A model generated the notes under the pieces. That model searched no databases and was not told the DNA's origin. It was given only the letters and a program-made list of their open reading frames with translations. Of a stretch of DNA of 44,068 nt, positions 1-7,698 are shown piece after piece. The DNA is from Helicobacteraceae bacterium (GTDB taxonomy: Bacteria; Campylobacterota; Campylobacteria; Campylobacterales; SZUA-545), in assembly GCA_031258155.1 (NCBI GenBank), contig JAIRNH010000005.1, positions 1 through 44,068 of the forward strand, in the 5' to 3' direction. Numbering within the stretch: position 1 is the stretch's first letter; the number at the start of each line of letters is the position of its first letter. The translations under genes were made by a program, and so were the position numbers.

Positions 1-77
1 CCCCCCCCACCCACCCCCCCACCCCCCCCCCCCCCCCACCCCCCCCCCCCGCCCGGCCCCCCCCCCCCCCCCCCCCC
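1..77. other. poly-C low-complexity end
   Basis: Almost uninterrupted cytosine with a few A and G bases. The rest of the window has balanced composition and no homopolymer remotely this long, so this is most likely a sequencing or assembly artefact at a contig end (for example poly-G reads) rather than genomic DNA. Nothing downstream depends on it. Confidence 0.85.
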
Positions 78-78
78 G

Positions 79-216
79 ACGTATCACAGCTCGAAAGCGC
101 TTGAGCCGTTCAAATCCGCGATCGATTACGACGATACGATCGAAACCTTTTTATCCAAGATCGACGCGCTGAAAAAATCTAACGCGTTGGCGACGACGCG
201 CGCCGATCGCGTCTAA
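79..216 (+). CDS. C-terminal fragment of an unidentified protein (5' truncated)
   Basis: An open frame enters from the poly-C end and closes at TAA 214-216, giving about 45 residues. The sequence is hydrophilic and looks helical, with a SKIDALKKSNALATT stretch and an ADRV ending; its codon style (GCG, GAC, GAT, ATC) matches the host genes nearby. It is too short for a family call. It could be the tail of a real gene cut by the contig end, or a chance open frame. Confidence 0.35.
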   Translation, partial: TYHSSKALEPFKSAIDYDDTIETFLSKIDALKKSNALATTRADRV

Positions 217-624
217 TTGCGCGCCGCCAAAACCGCATTGAAACTTAAAAATATACCGATTATGCATAGCGGCGGGCGCGATCGCGCGAGCCGAAACGCG
301 ATTGTTAGACGGACGAGTTTATTATAACCGCGCTTTTGCGGGGGCGCGGGCTAAGATCGCCGCGGTTGGCAAAGAGAGATTAAAAGCAAAATGGCGGCGG
401 CTCGCGGATAGCGACAGCGTCGCTTTATATAAACGCAAAAACGACGACGCGTTTGATATGTTTATATTTACGAAGGTTTTTGAACGATTGGCGCGGTTAG
501 TTTTTGCGTTGATCGCGTCCGTTTCGGTATGTTCGCGGCGGATTTTTGAGCGATTGGCGCGGCGTTTTGGACGCTCTCTGATTAGCGATCTGGCGCCTAT
601 TGCAAACGTCGAAAGATTAGAAAC
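217..624. other. stretch without a convincing gene
   Basis: About 400 bases with host-like composition. One plus-strand open frame (302-628, TTG start, no clear ribosome site, arginine-rich, with a tandemly similar FERLAR segment) runs through it and overlaps the 3' end of pth by four bases. It has no recognisable domain and I treat it as non-coding or remnant. Related genomes often carry a YjgP/YjgQ permease gene after pth; it is absent here. Confidence 0.4.
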
Positions 625-1191
625 TTAACTATCGACGCGTTGCACGCCGCTTTTTGATCGCGTCGATTGAACAAGTTCTAGCGGCTCGTTTATAAGCGCC
701 AGCGCCGCGTTTGCCGCCTGTTCTATCCATTCGCCAAGCGCCGCCGTTTCGTCCGCGCTCCAATTGTCCAGCACATAATCGGCGGCGTTTTGCTCTCTAT
801 TTGGGCGACCAACCCCCATTCTCGCGCGAAAGTAGTCCGCGCCGCAGAGCGCGTCGATCGATTTCAGCCCGTTATGCCCGCCGCTCGAGCCGCCGAACTT
901 GAAACGAAGCGCGCCAAAGGGCAGATCGAGATCGTCGTGCGCCGCGATAATTTTTTCTGGTTTATAGAAGTTTTTGACCGCCAAAACGCTTTCGCCGCTG
1001 AGATTCATAAAGGTTGTCGGTTTTAGGATCAGCAGATCGCCGCTTTTATATAACTCGCCCTTGAAAGCGGCTTTTGAGACGTTGGCGGGCTTTAGCCGCT
1101 CGATTAGGTTATCGGCAAGCAAAAAACCCGCGTTGTGCCTTGTGCGCTCGTATCGCTTGGTTGGATTGCCAAGCCCTACGATCAGCGTCAT
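625..1191 (-). CDS. pth: peptidyl-tRNA hydrolase
   Basis: Releases tRNA from prematurely dropped peptidyl-tRNA in the cytoplasm. The 188-residue length is normal. The N-terminal GLGNP motif (residues 6-10), the TRHNAGF segment with catalytic His19, HDDLDLPFG in the middle and GGHNGLKS are all present. The ATG overlaps the TGA of the upstream rplY in an ATGA junction, so the two are translationally coupled. The tal-pilT-rplY-pth run on one strand is a usual campylobacterotal neighbourhood. No anomaly seen. Confidence 0.97.
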   Translation of the reverse strand: MTLIVGLGNPTKRYERTRHNAGFLLADNLIERLKPANVSKAAFKGELYKSGDLLILKPTTFMNLSGESVLAVKNFYKPEKIIAAHDDLDLPFGALRFKFGGSSGGHNGLKSIDALCGADYFRARMGVGRPNREQNAADYVLDNWSADETAALGEWIEQAANAALALINEPLELVQSTRSKSGVQRVDS

Positions 1192-1724
1192 TTAGCTTTG
1201 ATAACTCCGGCGACGGCTATGCGACCGTCAAGTAGGATTTTAACGCCCTTGGGGGCTTTAGCGTCGCGCGCCAAAATCGTGTCGTTCACGTCTAACGCGC
1301 TTACGTCAAAAGTGAAAGAATCGGGCAGGTCTTTGCCAAGACACTGGACGGGAATACGTTTTTTCATCGTGATAAACACGCCTTTGTTCTTAACGCCTTT
1401 GGGAGTTCCAACGGTTTTAACGGGGACAAGATAACGGGCGAGCTTGTCTTTGACCACTTCGCGCAGATCGACGTGGAGCAGATCGTCGCCGACGGGATCG
1501 GCTTGATACTCTTCGATTACGACATGGCGTTTTTTGTCGCCGACTTTTACGTCAAACGCGAGCTTAGTCTTATTTTTTACGAAGCGAATAAAGTCGTTTT
1601 TCTTAAACGCCGCGTTAACGTTCGGTTCGCCGCCGCCGTAGATATTGGCGATCAGATAACCATCTTTGCGGAGCGCTTTAGTCGCGCTCTTAGCCGTACT
1701 CTCTCTGATTATGCCTTCTAGCAT
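1188..1724 (-). CDS. rplY: 50S ribosomal protein L25 / general stress protein Ctc
   Basis: Binds 5S rRNA in the large ribosomal subunit; long (CTC) forms carry an extra C-terminal beta domain. From the start chosen here the protein has 178 residues. It begins MLEGIIRESTAKSATKALRK, the standard L25 N-terminus, and contains the YQADPVGDDLLHVDL block that joins the two domains. The frame stays open 54 bases further upstream, but ATG 1724-1722 is preceded by AAGGA at good spacing and fits the family start. It ends in an ATGA overlap with pth. A minus-strand TATAAT at 1787-1792 probably supplies its own promoter. Confidence 0.96.
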   Translation of the reverse strand: MLEGIIRESTAKSATKALRKDGYLIANIYGGGEPNVNAAFKKNDFIRFVKNKTKLAFDVKVGDKKRHVVIEEYQADPVGDDLLHVDLREVVKDKLARYLVPVKTVGTPKGVKNKGVFITMKKRIPVQCLGKDLPDSFTFDVSALDVNDTILARDAKAPKGVKILLDGRIAVAGVIKAK

Positions 1725-1750
1725 GTTAGAAATCCTTGCGTAAATTTGCC

Positions 1751-1772
1751 GCCGCCAAAAATCTTTGGCGGC
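1751..1772 (-). promoter_or_regulatory. perfect 9-bp hairpin in the rplY leader
   Basis: GCCGCCAAA (1751-1759) and TTTGGCGGC (1764-1772) form a perfect nine-base-pair stem with a four-base loop. It lies between the pilT stop and the rplY start, downstream of a likely -10 box. No U-run follows on the minus strand, so a strong intrinsic terminator for pilT is unlikely; a leader hairpin, attenuator or RNA-processing site is the alternative. Confidence 0.5.
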
Positions 1773-1786
1773 AAACAAGGGCGCGG

Positions 1787-1792
1787 ATTATA
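1787..1792 (-). promoter_or_regulatory. -10 box, probable rplY promoter
   Basis: Reads TATAAT on the minus strand, just downstream of the pilT stop codon and about 62 bases before the rplY start. A strong -10 with poorly conserved -35 is usual for sigma-70 promoters in Campylobacterota. It would place the leader hairpin at 1751-1772 in the transcript. Confidence 0.5.
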
Positions 1793-1799
1793 CTAAAAC

Positions 1800-2963
1800 T
1801 TAGCCAAAATTTTGTTTAATCTTGATAATACCAGCCTCTTTTGGCAGATTGATCTTTTCCGCAACCGCTCCGCGAATGCGAATTTTTAAATCGTCGGGGC
1901 TATTGGCGTTAGCCAACGCCTCCTCTTCGCTGATCGATCCCGCCTTATAGAGATCGAAAAGCGACTGATCGAAAGTCTGCGTGCCGTAGATCTCCCTGCC
2001 TTCCGCGAGCGCGTCTTGCACCTCGTCGTCGCGGTAATTGGCGATCATATCGATTACGCGCGGCGTATCGAGCAACATCTCAATCGCCGGCGCGCGCTTG
2101 TTGTTCGTGGTTTTGACAAGCCGCTGAGAAACGATGCCCACAAGCGTGCTGGCGAGCATAAGACGGACGCGGTTTTGCTCCTCTTTGGCGAACATTCCGA
2201 TCACGCGGTTGATCGTCTCTTTGCTATCGAGCGTGTGCAGCGTGGATAGCACCAAATGTCCCGTTTCGGCGGCGCGCAACGCGATTTCAATAGTTTCCAG
2301 ATCGCGCATTTCGCCCACGAGAATAATATCGGGGTCCTCGCGAAGCGCGCCGCGCAAGGCGTTCGCAAAGCTCAACGTATCCTCGCCGATAGTGCGTTGG
2401 TTGATAATACATCTTTTGTCGCGATGGACAAACTCGATCGGATCTTCGATGGTAATGATATGCTCGCGTCGTTTTTCGTTGATCTCGTCGATAATAGCCG
2501 CCAACGTGGTCGATTTGCCGCTTCCCGTTACGCCCGTAACCAAGATCAGCCCGCGCTTTTTCGTCGTGAGCGCGTATAACGATTTAGGCAGTCCGAGATC
2601 GGAAATTGTCTGAATATCGGTCGGGATCGTTCTAAACACCGCAGAAAGTCCGTCTTTTTGGAAAAAGGCGTTGGCGCGAAAACGAAATTTTTCGTCTAGT
2701 TGAAAGGTAAAATCGATCTCCTTGTTGGCTACCAGCTCGCCAAAGCGCCCGCGCAACATCTCCTTCGCCATCGTCAGCGCGTCGGCGCGGCTCATTACGT
2801 CTTCGCTTAAAGGCGTAATATCGCCTCTTATGCGCCCCATAATTTTCTGCCCCGCTTTTATATGCAGGTCGCTACCGTTTTTCTGAATGAGCGTTTTAAG
2901 ATAGCCTTTTACGCGCTCCGTTACCTCAAAACTTAATTCCGCCACATTTACTTCGACAGGCAC
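1800..2963 (-). CDS. pilT: PilT-like type IV pilus retraction ATPase
   Basis: Hexameric cytoplasmic ATPase of the PilT/VirB11 family that powers pilus retraction. The 387 residues include a Walker A GVTGSGKSTT near residue 145, an aspartate-box region IITIEDPIEF, Walker B-type ILVGEMRD, and the PilT signature around AAETGHLVLSTLHT. The start is GTG 2963-2961, preceded by AGGAGG five bases upstream. It lies 23 bases after tal on the same strand. No other pilus gene is in the window, so whether it serves a type IV pilus or another machine cannot be decided here. Confidence 0.92.
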   Translation of the reverse strand: MPVEVNVAELSFEVTERVKGYLKTLIQKNGSDLHIKAGQKIMGRIRGDITPLSEDVMSRADALTMAKEMLRGRFGELVANKEIDFTFQLDEKFRFRANAFFQKDGLSAVFRTIPTDIQTISDLGLPKSLYALTTKKRGLILVTGVTGSGKSTTLAAIIDEINEKRREHIITIEDPIEFVHRDKRCIINQRTIGEDTLSFANALRGALREDPDIILVGEMRDLETIEIALRAAETGHLVLSTLHTLDSKETINRVIGMFAKEEQNRVRLMLASTLVGIVSQRLVKTTNNKRAPAIEMLLDTPRVIDMIANYRDDEVQDALAEGREIYGTQTFDQSLFDLYKAGSISEEEALANANSPDDLKIRIRGAVAEKINLPKEAGIIKIKQNFG

Positions 2964-2986
2964 GCTTCCTCCTTACTAACGGCTAG

Positions 2987-3940
2987 TCAAGCCAAAGTCA
3001 AAATTATATCTGAAAAAGCCCGTTCAAATAAGGCTAATCCTTCGGCTAAAAGTTTATCGCATAAGCGCTCAAAATCTATGCCTTTAGCGTCAAGCTCGCC
3101 AAAGAACGCGGCGATTTTCTCAGGCGCGATCGGCAGTCGGTTTTCGCGATCGCCGCTCGCTAAAAAAGCGTCGATAGCCGTTAGCGGCGCGGTATTGATA
3201 AGATTATCGCCCAACAGCTCGCGGATATAGTAATCGGCGCTTAGCCCGCCGCCCTTAACGCCCGTGCTGGCAAATAGGGCGCGAACGTTTTTGCCGTCCG
3301 CATTCGCGATCATATTGTAGTGGTTGGCGGCGTTTATAATCCCCGTTTTGGCTCTAAGCTCTTTTGGGAGCCGCTCGTCGATCTCGCGATCAAAACGGCT
3401 AACAAAAACGCTAATCACAAGCGGCGTTTGGCTTCCCTTCGCCGCGCTTAACAGCTTGCGCGTCTGATCCGTCGAAAAAACAAGCGTCGCGTTAGTTGGA
3501 ATGCCGAGCTTTAATAGCTCTTTTATCGCTATTACGCCCTCGTTTGTGGCGGGGATTTTTATCATAACGTTTTCGCGTCCGATCGCTTTGTGGAGCCTGC
3601 GCGCCTCTTCGATCGCGCTTGGCGCGTCGTAAGCAAACGCCGGATCGACCTCTATGCTGACAAAGCCGTCTTGCCCGTCGAAATAGGGTTTTAGCGCGTC
3701 GGCGGCGTTTTGCGCGTCGGCGATCGCAAGCGCTTCATACAGCCGTTTGCCCAAAACGCCCGCGCCCTTTAACCTCTCTATCTGCGTTTTATAAGAGTCT
3801 TTGCCGACAATCGCCTGCTTGAAGATCGCGGGGTTGGTAGTAACGCCGCGCGCGCCGCGCCGCAGGTATTCGGGCAGATCGCCGACGATAAAATCTCGAT
3901 CAAGATAGTCGATCCATAATGAAAAAGGCGTTTTGCTCAC
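2987..3940 (-). CDS. tal: transaldolase
   Basis: Moves a dihydroxyacetone unit between sugar phosphates in the non-oxidative pentose phosphate pathway. At 317 residues, with GVTTNPAIF near residue 33, the VMIKIPATNEG segment carrying the Schiff-base lysine, and the VFVSRFDREID block, it is a full transaldolase. The start is GTG 3940-3938 with AAGGA upstream. Its first 53 codons and its upstream region are duplicated at 14207-14420. The complete gene is this copy. Confidence 0.95.
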   Translation of the reverse strand: MSKTPFSLWIDYLDRDFIVGDLPEYLRRGARGVTTNPAIFKQAIVGKDSYKTQIERLKGAGVLGKRLYEALAIADAQNAADALKPYFDGQDGFVSIEVDPAFAYDAPSAIEEARRLHKAIGRENVMIKIPATNEGVIAIKELLKLGIPTNATLVFSTDQTRKLLSAAKGSQTPLVISVFVSRFDREIDERLPKELRAKTGIINAANHYNMIANADGKNVRALFASTGVKGGGLSADYYIRELLGDNLINTAPLTAIDAFLASGDRENRLPIAPEKIAAFFGELDAKGIDFERLCDKLLAEGLALFERAFSDIILTLA

Positions 3941-3995
3941 TGGCGTCCTTTGCGTTGATTCTTGCTATCCTAATACAAAAAGCCTTGCGCGGCGC
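3782..3995 (-). repeat. 214-bp direct repeat, island-left copy (tal 5' end plus promoter)
   Basis: Matches 14207-14420 at a constant offset of 10425 bases with four substitutions in 214 positions. It contains codons 1-53 of tal, its ribosome site and about 55 bases upstream. Similarity stops abruptly at both edges. The pair encloses the whole Ter operon and nothing of the restriction system, so it marks the edges of an inserted or duplicated segment. Confidence 0.95.
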
Positions 3996-4550
3996 TATTA
4001 TCCGTGTTATAGTCCGCCAAATAGGCGTCCGCATTAGCATATGTTAGTTTTTTTGATGGCTGTTTGTCCAAAGCCGTTTCGGCGCTATTAGCCGAGCGAT
4101 TGAAACCGTTGGAGCAACGCTATACGCATACGAAGCGCAAAGGAATAATTTACGGCAAACTAAACCGCAAAACTGAAATATGCGGCTACATAACGGCGAA
4201 TAAAGCGACGCTTTTCTACAGTATAGCGGCGTTCGCTTTTTTTGCGATCATAGCTAGGCTAAGCAAAACGGTTTATTCGTTATTTTTTCATTTTTAACTT
4301 CGCAGACGCTCATAATATGCCCTTGCTAGCGGAACCTCAAACATATTCGCATATTTTTTTGTTTTAAGAGGCAAATTTTCTAAAAACCGCGTAATTTACG
4401 GCAAACAGATCGTTTAAAATACGGATAGAATACGGCTTTTTTCTGCGCGTCAGTATAGCGCCATAAGAAAACCGCGTTCTTTGCGTCTCTAAAGTATAAA
4501 TTGAACGCTTGCGACGAACATCGACTTTGCGACGGTTTAATTTTATGGGG
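3996..4550. other. AT-rich island edge without a convincing gene
   Basis: From the end of the tal repeat to the last gene of the Ter operon. A plus-strand open frame (4064-4297, TTG start, no good ribosome site, hydrophobic C-terminus) is the only one of size, and nothing recognisable is encoded in it. Composition is clearly more AT-rich than the tal side. It may be a decayed remnant of the DNA that arrived with the island. Confidence 0.4.
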
Positions 4551-5141
4551 TTAAATAAATTTAACTATCGCAATTTTACTATAGCGTCGCCTACTAAGGA
4601 CTAATTTTTGCTCGTCCATTAGTTTTATTTTATTTCCAACCGCAATTTTTGTTTCAGCGCGCTTTGACAATAAAGCTAAATCGTTAATTCCGTCGTTGAC
4701 CAAATACCATATATTAGATTGATTTTCAAAACGCCCAACACATGTATCTTGATTACTGTTACAAATAATTTCTCGATCTATGTGCGATAAACGCAAAATC
4801 TGTCCAAATCCGCCTATCACTTTTTCATTATCGTATTTATAATCGCCGCTATGCGTTTGCGAATATAAATATAATACTGGTATTTGTTTGGTTTTGCCCA
4901 CGCGCGTTTTTACGTAAGCGATTCGTATTTTCTCTATTGATTTTTTAGTAGCTTCGATCAAAAAAATAAAGGCGTTTTTATAATTCCTAGCTCGGAGAGC
5001 TTTATAGGCTTCTATGGTAATATTAGTTTCTAGCCTATATAGCGCTAATAACACGGGAAAGAGGAGGATACATATCGATACGCATATAAGCAAAATTGTC
5101 CAAAAATGAAAACATACTATTGATTCTATTATTCGTTTCAT
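4551..5141 (-). CDS. membrane-anchored protein with FHA-like C-terminal domain
   Basis: Unrecognised family, 196 residues. One strong N-terminal membrane helix (about 13-36) is followed by a basic helical stretch and a C-terminal domain from about residue 88. That domain aligns by eye with the C-terminus of the kinase at 6196-7698: PVLYLYS (89-95) against PVLNLYS, a shared GQ-L---H--R block, WYLVNDG (145-151) against WWLVNEG, and a final I-VGNKI-L against I-IGDKV-L. The pattern resembles a divergent forkhead-associated (phosphothreonine-binding) fold. It is the last gene of the operon, 15 bases after the secreted protein. Inference: a membrane reader or partner of the kinase pathway. Confidence 0.75.
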   Translation of the reverse strand: MKRIIESIVCFHFWTILLICVSICILLFPVLLALYRLETNITIEAYKALRARNYKNAFIFLIEATKKSIEKIRIAYVKTRVGKTKQIPVLYLYSQTHSGDYKYDNEKVIGGFGQILRLSHIDREIICNSNQDTCVGRFENQSNIWYLVNDGINDLALLSKRAETKIAVGNKIKLMDEQKLVLSRRRYSKIAIVKFI

Positions 5142-5156
5142 TTTGCGATAGCGTAT

Positions 5157-5498
5157 TTATAATTTGCTTCTTGACTGCCTTGATACATTGCCGCTTCCGT
5201 GTTGACGAACGATTTGGCTTGTATAGCTATGATAATCTTCAAAGTAGCTTGCGTTTGTTACGTTTACGCTTTCTCCTTCGCCAATCGCCAGAAAGTAAAA
5301 ACCCGGACAGATGTTATAAAAACCAACAATACCGCTAACAGCGCGTTTTCGACTAACGACCGACGACTGACCTGGAAAGCCCGATCGCAATTCAACCAGT
5401 TCATTGCCGCTAAAAGCTTTCAGGTTTACTGAATAATCGATCTGACATTGAGCAAGCGCGCTTGCCGACAATAAGAGCATTATAAATGCTTTCTTCAT
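5157..5498 (-). CDS. small secreted protein of the Ter operon
   Basis: 113 residues, family not recognised. The frame is open further upstream, but ATG 5498-5496 follows GGAGG and starts a clear signal peptide (MKKAFIMLLLSASALA, with an AxA site at 14-16). The mature part has three cysteines, a GFYNICPGFYFLAIG core and a C-terminal tail GSGNVSRQSRSKL (101-113). It should act in the periplasm or outside the cell. It sits between a four-helix membrane protein and a membrane-anchored FHA-like protein, suggesting an envelope-facing branch of the system. A lipoprotein is less likely because glutamine precedes Cys18. Confidence 0.7.
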   Translation of the reverse strand: MKKAFIMLLLSASALAQCQIDYSVNLKAFSGNELVELRSGFPGQSSVVSRKRAVSGIVGFYNICPGFYFLAIGEGESVNVTNASYFEDYHSYTSQIVRQHGSGNVSRQSRSKL

Positions 5499-5612
5499 AT
5501 TTTCCTCCCTACATTTTAAGCTTCTACGCGCATTTGCGCTTAAGTATAAGCGACCGCGGAAACTTTGTTGTGTAACGACAAAACTCCTGCGGTCGCAAGA
5601 TTGCAAAACAAA

Positions 5613-6095
5613 CTATCCGACCACATAAGAACGCGCTATTAGCCCTAATAATACCAATATTATTATCAGAAAGCCAATGCCTGCTGGAATATTTTTCTGA
5701 ACGCCGTCTTTCTCGATCTGGTCGCCGCCTTGCTTGAGAGGAAGATTGCCATCCCTTACTTGAAGAATCGAATAAAGGTAACCGGGAAAGGCGATTATCC
5801 AAACAAGGATCGTCGCAAAAAACACCAGTAAGGGTCCTGCGGTAAAAAAGCCTTTATAGCGTTTTAATTCTATAGACTTTGAAAAAACGGCAAGAGCTAT
5901 TGCACTGGCAGAAATAATCGCGAAGCCGAATTTAAGCATATCGTCTTCAGCAAGCCCGAGAAAATCTGCCGCTATACTAGTCAGGATGTATATTCCGATC
6001 ATACTACCGGCGGCAATGGCAAAATTTTTGCCGCTAAATTTTCCCCTTTCAGGATTGACCTGTTCAATGTCTTCGCTATTAACTTGGTTATCCAT
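5613..6095 (-). CDS. four-helix inner-membrane protein of the Ter operon
   Basis: 160 residues, family not recognised. A charged N-terminus of about 22 residues precedes hydrophobic segments near 24-45, 53-72, 84-106 and 135-157. Start ATG 6095 is preceded by AGGAGG. A hydrophilic loop rich in Lys/Asp/Gln (about 110-133) lies before the last helix. It is 100 bases downstream of the kinase gene on the same strand and reads as part of the same transcript. Possible roles (sensor, anchor or permease-like partner) cannot be separated from sequence. Confidence 0.65.
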   Translation of the reverse strand: MDNQVNSEDIEQVNPERGKFSGKNFAIAAGSMIGIYILTSIAADFLGLAEDDMLKFGFAIISASAIALAVFSKSIELKRYKGFFTAGPLLVFFATILVWIIAFPGYLYSILQVRDGNLPLKQGGDQIEKDGVQKNIPAGIGFLIIILVLLGLIARSYVVG

Positions 6096-6149
6096 ACGAC
6101 CTCCTTTATCGTTTGTAAAATTCGGTAACCATTTGCTGTGATTGGTAGA

Positions 6150-6164
6150 TTACGCTACTGGCAT
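6150..6164 (-). other. five-codon ORF behind a very strong Shine-Dalgarno
   Basis: In the 100 bases between the kinase and the four-helix protein, AAGGAGG (6171-6180 region, minus strand) precedes ATG 6164-6162, which runs only four sense codons (MPVA) to TAA. A neighbouring frame stays open for about 20 codons (ending EFYKR) just before the next gene. Either a decayed small gene or a translation-coupling mini-ORF. Confidence 0.3.
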
Positions 6165-6195
6165 AATTAACTACCTCCTTCTTTTATGATTTGTT

Positions 6196-7698
6196 TCACG
6201 CTTCTACCATCTGTACGATGATAAGGCGACCGCCTTCCTTACTATCAAGCAACAATCGTTTGCCTTCAAGCAATTCGACTTTGTCGCCTATCGCAATCTG
6301 AACGGATTCGCCTTCAGTCACATCAGTTAAGTTTGGTAACCCTTCATTAACCAGCCACCATTCGCCGTTATGTTGCAAAAAATAACCAATACGTTTTTTA
6401 CTCGCATTGTCCAACTTTTCATTTGGCGCAATCAGGCGATTCGCATGCCACCAAAAAAGTGATTGTCCAGACCAAACCATAATGCGATGATCGTCTGACC
6501 TAAAAGAACCTTTAGAGCGAGACGAATAAAGGTTTAAAACAGGTAATTTACCTTTATATAAAGCGCCACAAAAAGGGCATTTAGGTTTTGTTGAATTATC
6601 AAATACAAACCATTTTTGAGCACAGTTTGGGTTCTGACAAGGCTGAATCAAATCAATGGTTTTCACCAGCGCTATCTCCCAATCATTAGCGCTTGGACGC
6701 GCGGCGGGGTTGTGCAACCCATCGATAAAAGCGTGTTCAAAAAGTTTTTTAAGATATGGACCTGTCAGCATGTAAGGCAACTTGTCAGTATTTGCCCATG
6801 GAAGCTCCCATTTTTCAGCTCTATCTATTTTAATGCGATTTGACCTATCCGCAGGGTGTTCAATAAAAAGCGCCTTTTCACCCATACTTAGCTGCTCATC
6901 TTGCGCTTCATCGTTAATATTATGCACTTTGGCGCCGCGAAGCGGATGCCGATACAAAAGATACATATAGATCAAAACCGCTAAAGCATGCAAATCTGTT
7001 TCACGACGCGGAAGACAACGCAAAGGATCGTCTTTTTTGAGATGGCTTGTTTTAACCACTTCTGGCGCTATAAAATCTGGAGTGCCTACAACGTCAGGCG
7101 GATATTTCCCCGGCACAACCAAACCGTCCACGTCAATAACACATGCGAATCCGCCTGAAGGATCGACTAACACATTTTTGTAGCTTAAATCAGAATGAGC
7201 AAGTCCAGCGGCATGCATTCGTCGAATAGCGCGTGCAATTGTTAGACAAATTTTGAGATGATTAAGCCAGTCGCCAAGTTCTCTCGGATCTATGTGGCGA
7301 TTACGTAATTTGGGCGCGGCAAACCACTTACCCTCTTTTTCCTTACCTTTAATACCAAGAGTGTCGTTATTGATAGAACCGTACTTAAAAAAGAAATGTT
7401 TAGGGTATGTAGGCGCTACAATGCCTAATTTTCCGTTGTGTTCCAGCATAGCAGTAGGCCAGCAAAACAGATTTTTCCAATAATCGCCGCCAGCTTGATT
7501 GAATATGCTCTCTTTATATTTTCCGGTGATCATACTAAGACGATCTTTTGCTTGAAAATCCTGTTTGTTTTTATAAAATCCTACAACATAGGAGCGATCG
7601 GGCGAAAAATAAACGTCTTTCATTGCGCCTGAACCGATAATATTATCGTCCCACTCTACGTTTTGCCCATCGACAGTTTTTCCTTTAATTATTGCCAT
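6196..7698 (-). CDS. Ser/Thr-kinase-like protein with zinc ribbon and FHA-like tail
   Basis: 500 residues from ATG 7698-7696, which overlaps the end of the phosphatase gene by 14 bases; the longer open frame upstream is unlikely coding. The protein kinase-like domain spans about 1-345: glycine-rich GSGAMKDVY (22-30), catalytic-loop HSDLSYKN (168-175), metal-binding DVD (189-191) in place of DFG, and GTPDFIAPEV (205-214). Then comes a C-x4-C...C-x2-C zinc ribbon (354-378) and a C-terminal domain (379-500) with an FHA-like pattern. HSD in place of HRD and DVD in place of DFG are departures from canonical kinases, but Asp170, Asn175 and Asp189 are kept, so activity is plausible. It forms a pair with the adjacent PP2C gene. 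Confidence 0.9.
   Translation of the reverse strand: MAIIKGKTVDGQNVEWDDNIIGSGAMKDVYFSPDRSYVVGFYKNKQDFQAKDRLSMITGKYKESIFNQAGGDYWKNLFCWPTAMLEHNGKLGIVAPTYPKHFFFKYGSINNDTLGIKGKEKEGKWFAAPKLRNRHIDPRELGDWLNHLKICLTIARAIRRMHAAGLAHSDLSYKNVLVDPSGGFACVIDVDGLVVPGKYPPDVVGTPDFIAPEVVKTSHLKKDDPLRCLPRRETDLHALAVLIYMYLLYRHPLRGAKVHNINDEAQDEQLSMGEKALFIEHPADRSNRIKIDRAEKWELPWANTDKLPYMLTGPYLKKLFEHAFIDGLHNPAARPSANDWEIALVKTIDLIQPCQNPNCAQKWFVFDNSTKPKCPFCGALYKGKLPVLNLYSSRSKGSFRSDDHRIMVWSGQSLFWWHANRLIAPNEKLDNASKKRIGYFLQHNGEWWLVNEGLPNLTDVTEGESVQIAIGDKVELLEGKRLLLDSKEGGRLIIVQMVEA

Noticed and set aside
302-628. 108-codon plus-strand ORF after the first fragment
   Set aside because: TTG start with no ribosome site, arginine-rich composition, no recognisable domain, and overlap with the end of pth. 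Treated as a chance frame.
4064-4297. 77-codon ORF at the island edge
   Set aside because: TTG start, weak ribosome site and no family resemblance; its hydrophobic end is typical of AT-rich noncoding sequence.
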